A DNA stretch of 64,000 bases, taken from positions 1 through 64,000 of the forward strand of contig JAFZKN010000005.1 of the NCBI GenBank assembly GCA_017553635.1, written 5' to 3'. A model generated the notes under the pieces. The model was not told where the DNA came from. It did no database searches and saw nothing but the letters and a program-made list of their open reading frames with translations. The DNA comes from Treponema sp. Its GTDB lineage: Bacteria; Spirochaetota; Spirochaetia; Treponematales; Treponemataceae. Below, one piece after another: positions 61,344-64,000 of this stretch. The translations under genes were made by a program, and so were the position numbers. Position 1 is the first letter of the stretch. Each line of letters opens with the position of its first letter.

Positions 61344-63994
61344 TCTTTAATCGTCTGAATCATCTTTTCTGTCTCAATCGGCTTTGCAATATGCGTATTC
61401 ATTCCGGCTTCCATGCATTTTTCAATATCTTCAGTAAATGCATTAGCTGTCATCGCTATAATTGGAATTGTCTTTGTATCTTCACGTTCAAGATTTCTTA
61501 AAAGATGCGTTGCCTCAAGGCCATCCATTACAGGCATCATAACATCCATTAAAATGATGTTATAATAGTTCAACGGTTTTTCTGTAAACTTATTAAGAGC
61601 CTCAAGTCCGTTACCGGCAATTTCTACTTCCATACCTTCGTTAATCAAGAGACGCGATGCAATTTCCTGGTTAAGTTCGTTATCCTCAACAAGAAGTGCT
61701 CTTTTACCCTTAATGGTTTTTTCTGGAACAGCCTTTGCACTTCCAGATTTAGAAGACTTACCTTTAGATTTTGTTCCTTTAGCTTCGTCGACTTTTTCGA
61801 TATCAAGTTTTATTGTAAATTCCGTTCCTTCATCCGGAGCACTGACACATTCAATTGTTCCACCCATAAGTCTTACAAGGTTGTTTACAATCGCAAGACC
61901 AAGACCTGTTCCAATTTTATTTACAGAGTTTTTATCCTGAGTAAATGCATCATACATAATCTTCTGGAATTCTTTTGTCATTCCGACACCAGTATCACGG
62001 ACAACAAGGCTAAGGTGAACGATGTTATTATCAATACCTTCAACATTAATCAAAAATTCGATTGTTCCACCGGCAGGAGTAAATTTTGATGCATTAGAAA
62101 TAAGGTTCATAATAACCTGCTGAGTATGAAGCTTATCAATGTTTACAAAATTTTCCTTGTATTTTTCCGGATCCAGATTGCAGTAAAAAGTAATTCCATT
62201 TTTATCACACATTGCATGCGCAAGCGTAATAATATTTTCAATAATTTCATAAACAGATACTTTTGATTTTCTGATTTCAAGCTTACCACTTTCAATCTTT
62301 GACATATCAAGAATGTCATTCAAAAGACCAAGCATATAAGAACTTGATGAACGGATTTTATTTATATCTTTTTCGAGAGCAACAGGATCTGTAAGTTCTT
62401 TACTTGCAAGCTCTGCAATACCCATAATTCCATTCATAGGAGTACGAAGATCGTGACTCATTCTGGAAAGGAAGTCACTCTTTGCAGAACTTGCTTTTTC
62501 TGCCTGTTTAATTGCAAGTGCAAGCTTTTCGTTCTGCTGATTTTCCATCATTGTGATGGCAGTAATATCCGTACAGACATAAATTAAGATGTTTGAGTCT
62601 GGTTCAAGATAATAAACCTTTTCCTGTTTGATTTCTATTGAGCCGTCTTCTTTTCTAGTATGATATGTAAACTTTACTTCATTTGTTTTTTCAAGCTCTT
62701 TTTCAATTCGTGATATGCTAAAGTCATCCCTCGTTTTATCCTTATCTGCATCAGCGACTTTTTTCTTCAGGAAAACTTCAAGCAGCTGGTCATAATCGAT
62801 TGTATCCTGTTTTTCAGGAATCCATGTTAAATAATCTGACTTATTGATAAACTGACACACACCGGTAATCTTGTTAAGCCAGAATATGTATTCAACATCT
62901 TCGTTAAGAACAGAGTCTTTTGTTACAGAAGAAATTGTCTGGCTTGTAATGTCTTTTAAATAACAATACGATTCGATGTCACCACTTGAAGGATTAAATG
63001 CAAGTTCCATACAAAAGTCAAACCAGTGCAATGCACCATTTGACATTTTGTACTCGAACTCACATTTCTTTTGTCTTGTACCATTTTTAAATGCGATGAT
63101 AAGCTCCTCTCTCTCCAATGTCGAAGCAAACCCTTCATTCTGTCCTCGATTTGAAATCATTTCGCGAAGGAATAAAAGTTCATTAACCGCAGAATTTCCT
63201 TTTATTCCCTTATTTAAATCCGGAACGTTGATGAATCGTTCGAGGACCGTATTCTTTGTTAAGTTCAGTCTTGTATACGCCGGATAACTCTGCTGAACAA
63301 AACTCTGGAATTTCATAATTCCTTCGTATTCACGCTCAGCCCGTTTCTGACTTGTGATATCTGTTGCAGAACAGATTGCTTTTTCTACCCTTTCATTATC
63401 TGTTTTAATTGCACGGTAAACGACATGCTTCCACCTTTCCGTTGAAACATTGTTTCTGATATCTTCTATTCCAATTGGAATATCAATTTCTACAGACTTT
63501 TTTGTTTTTCCTTCTCTAAAGTCCTTTAACATCTGATAAAACTGTTCACGATACTCATTCTGAATGATTCTGGAATAAATCCAACCCATTGCAACATCTT
63601 CATTTTTCAACTTGAACAGTTCTTTTGTTAAAATTTCATTCTCTCTTAAAAGTGATGCTTTTTCAGAAACTTCTTCATTTTCAACTTTTCCAAGCGGTGT
63701 TTTTTCATCTACAGGTTCAAGTTCTTCAAGATTATCTATAGGCTCTTCCCTGTCATAAAAATTATCTTCACCTATACTGGTAAAATCACACTCCCAGTAA
63801 ACAGTTTCACTCTGATCCATTACAGCATGAAGCATATATCTGTTTTCTTTGAGAAGCTCTTTCATTCCTTTAAGCTTACTCGTAAGTACAGACACTATAA
63901 TTATACAGATTAATGTAATTAATCCGAGTGTAACAATTATTACAACAAGAATCAGCGATGCAGAATTGAGACTATCTTCATCATTAACATACAT
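61331..63994 (-). CDS. Hybrid sensor histidine kinase/response regulator, possibly incomplete at its start
   Basis: From the ATG at 63994 the protein has one membrane helix (residues about 11-36), then PAS-like sensor modules (about 150-500). A HisKA dimerisation helix carries the phosphoacceptor His in SRMSHDLRTPMNGI (about 520). A HATPase_c domain follows (MNLISNASKFTPAGG, DTGVGMT, GTGLGLAI), and a receiver domain (about 765-885; LVEDNELNQE, phosphoacceptor in LMDVMMPVMDG, Lys in AKPIE). It would sense via PAS, phosphorylate itself and its receiver, then pass phosphate on. The window ends 6 bases upstream, so an N-terminal periplasmic part may be missing. Confidence 0.88.
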   Translation of the reverse strand: MYVNDEDSLNSASLILVVIIVTLGLITLICIIIVSVLTSKLKGMKELLKENRYMLHAVMDQSETVYWECDFTSIGEDNFYDREEPIDNLEELEPVDEKTPLGKVENEEVSEKASLLRENEILTKELFKLKNEDVAMGWIYSRIIQNEYREQFYQMLKDFREGKTKKSVEIDIPIGIEDIRNNVSTERWKHVVYRAIKTDNERVEKAICSATDITSQKRAEREYEGIMKFQSFVQQSYPAYTRLNLTKNTVLERFINVPDLNKGIKGNSAVNELLFLREMISNRGQNEGFASTLEREELIIAFKNGTRQKKCEFEYKMSNGALHWFDFCMELAFNPSSGDIESYCYLKDITSQTISSVTKDSVLNEDVEYIFWLNKITGVCQFINKSDYLTWIPEKQDTIDYDQLLEVFLKKKVADADKDKTRDDFSISRIEKELEKTNEVKFTYHTRKEDGSIEIKQEKVYYLEPDSNILIYVCTDITAITMMENQQNEKLALAIKQAEKASSAKSDFLSRMSHDLRTPMNGIMGIAELASKELTDPVALEKDINKIRSSSSYMLGLLNDILDMSKIESGKLEIRKSKVSVYEIIENIITLAHAMCDKNGITFYCNLDPEKYKENFVNIDKLHTQQVIMNLISNASKFTPAGGTIEFLINVEGIDNNIVHLSLVVRDTGVGMTKEFQKIMYDAFTQDKNSVNKIGTGLGLAIVNNLVRLMGGTIECVSAPDEGTEFTIKLDIEKVDEAKGTKSKGKSSKSGSAKAVPEKTIKGKRALLVEDNELNQEIASRLLINEGMEVEIAGNGLEALNKFTEKPLNYYNIILMDVMMPVMDGLEATHLLRNLEREDTKTIPIIAMTANAFTEDIEKCMEAGMNTHIAKPIETEKMIQTIKDYIG

Positions 63995-64000
63995 CGTATC

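Overview
The window looks like chromosomal DNA of a host-associated Treponema (Spirochaetes). It is AT-rich, has outer-membrane barrels and many lipoproteins, carries chemotaxis genes of spirochete type (CheX, CheD, a cytosolic receptor-like protein), and its metabolic genes resemble those of gut and rumen treponemes. This assignment rests on overall gene content and family recognition, not on a database search.

Layout. 1-1140 is a CRISPR array with the size and repeat pattern of type II-C. Every repeat contains a near-consensus promoter on the minus strand. It is directly abutted by a probable type I toxin-antitoxin locus (1159-1466), then tRNA-Cys. 1.8-8.9 kb holds a MATE exporter, NudC, a HisA-HisI-HisE triple fusion, two small secreted proteins, an orphan DNA methyltransferase and an esterase. 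9.0-12.3 kb is a sugar-isomerase operon with a LacI-type regulator. 12.4-21.2 kb is mostly housekeeping (rRNA methyltransferase, YfcE-like phosphoesterase, OmpA-like lipobox-free protein, M48 protease, GlmS, PurB). 21.4-24.7 kb holds two paralogous beta-helix lipoproteins, the second broken by a one-base frameshift. 24.8-30.7 kb has a second MATE, an HD phosphohydrolase, a phosphohexomutase and a stand-alone AICAR formyltransferase. 30.8-34.3 kb has an unidentified ~200-nt RNA, a lipoprotein, a fragment of an Rpn/PD-(D/E)XK gene, glutamate dehydrogenase and CheX.

34.4-37.3 kb is a lipoprotein plus TonB-dependent receptor operon preceded by a probable cobalamin riboswitch, which suggests vitamin B12 uptake. 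37.3-41.8 kb is the most striking unit: a FIST sensor protein followed by a 1142-residue protein joining ferredoxin clusters, a sensory-type [FeFe]-hydrogenase domain, a degenerate GGDEF, an apparently intact EAL and PAS domains. This would link hydrogen or redox sensing to c-di-GMP breakdown. 41.9-50.1 kb is an RND efflux operon led by a tandem-TetR regulator with a palindromic operator on its own promoter. 50.1-53.4 kb holds a MinD/FlhG-like ATPase, CheD and a receptor-like coiled-coil protein. 53.5-61.3 kb is a four-gene surface operon with two large fibronectin-type-III lipoproteins. The right edge is a hybrid histidine kinase.

A recurring theme is leaderless expression: about eleven genes lack a Shine-Dalgarno sequence and instead have a good -10 box 6-8 nt before the start codon, so transcription should begin at or next to the ATG. 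Genes inside operons mostly have clear AGGAG-type sites.
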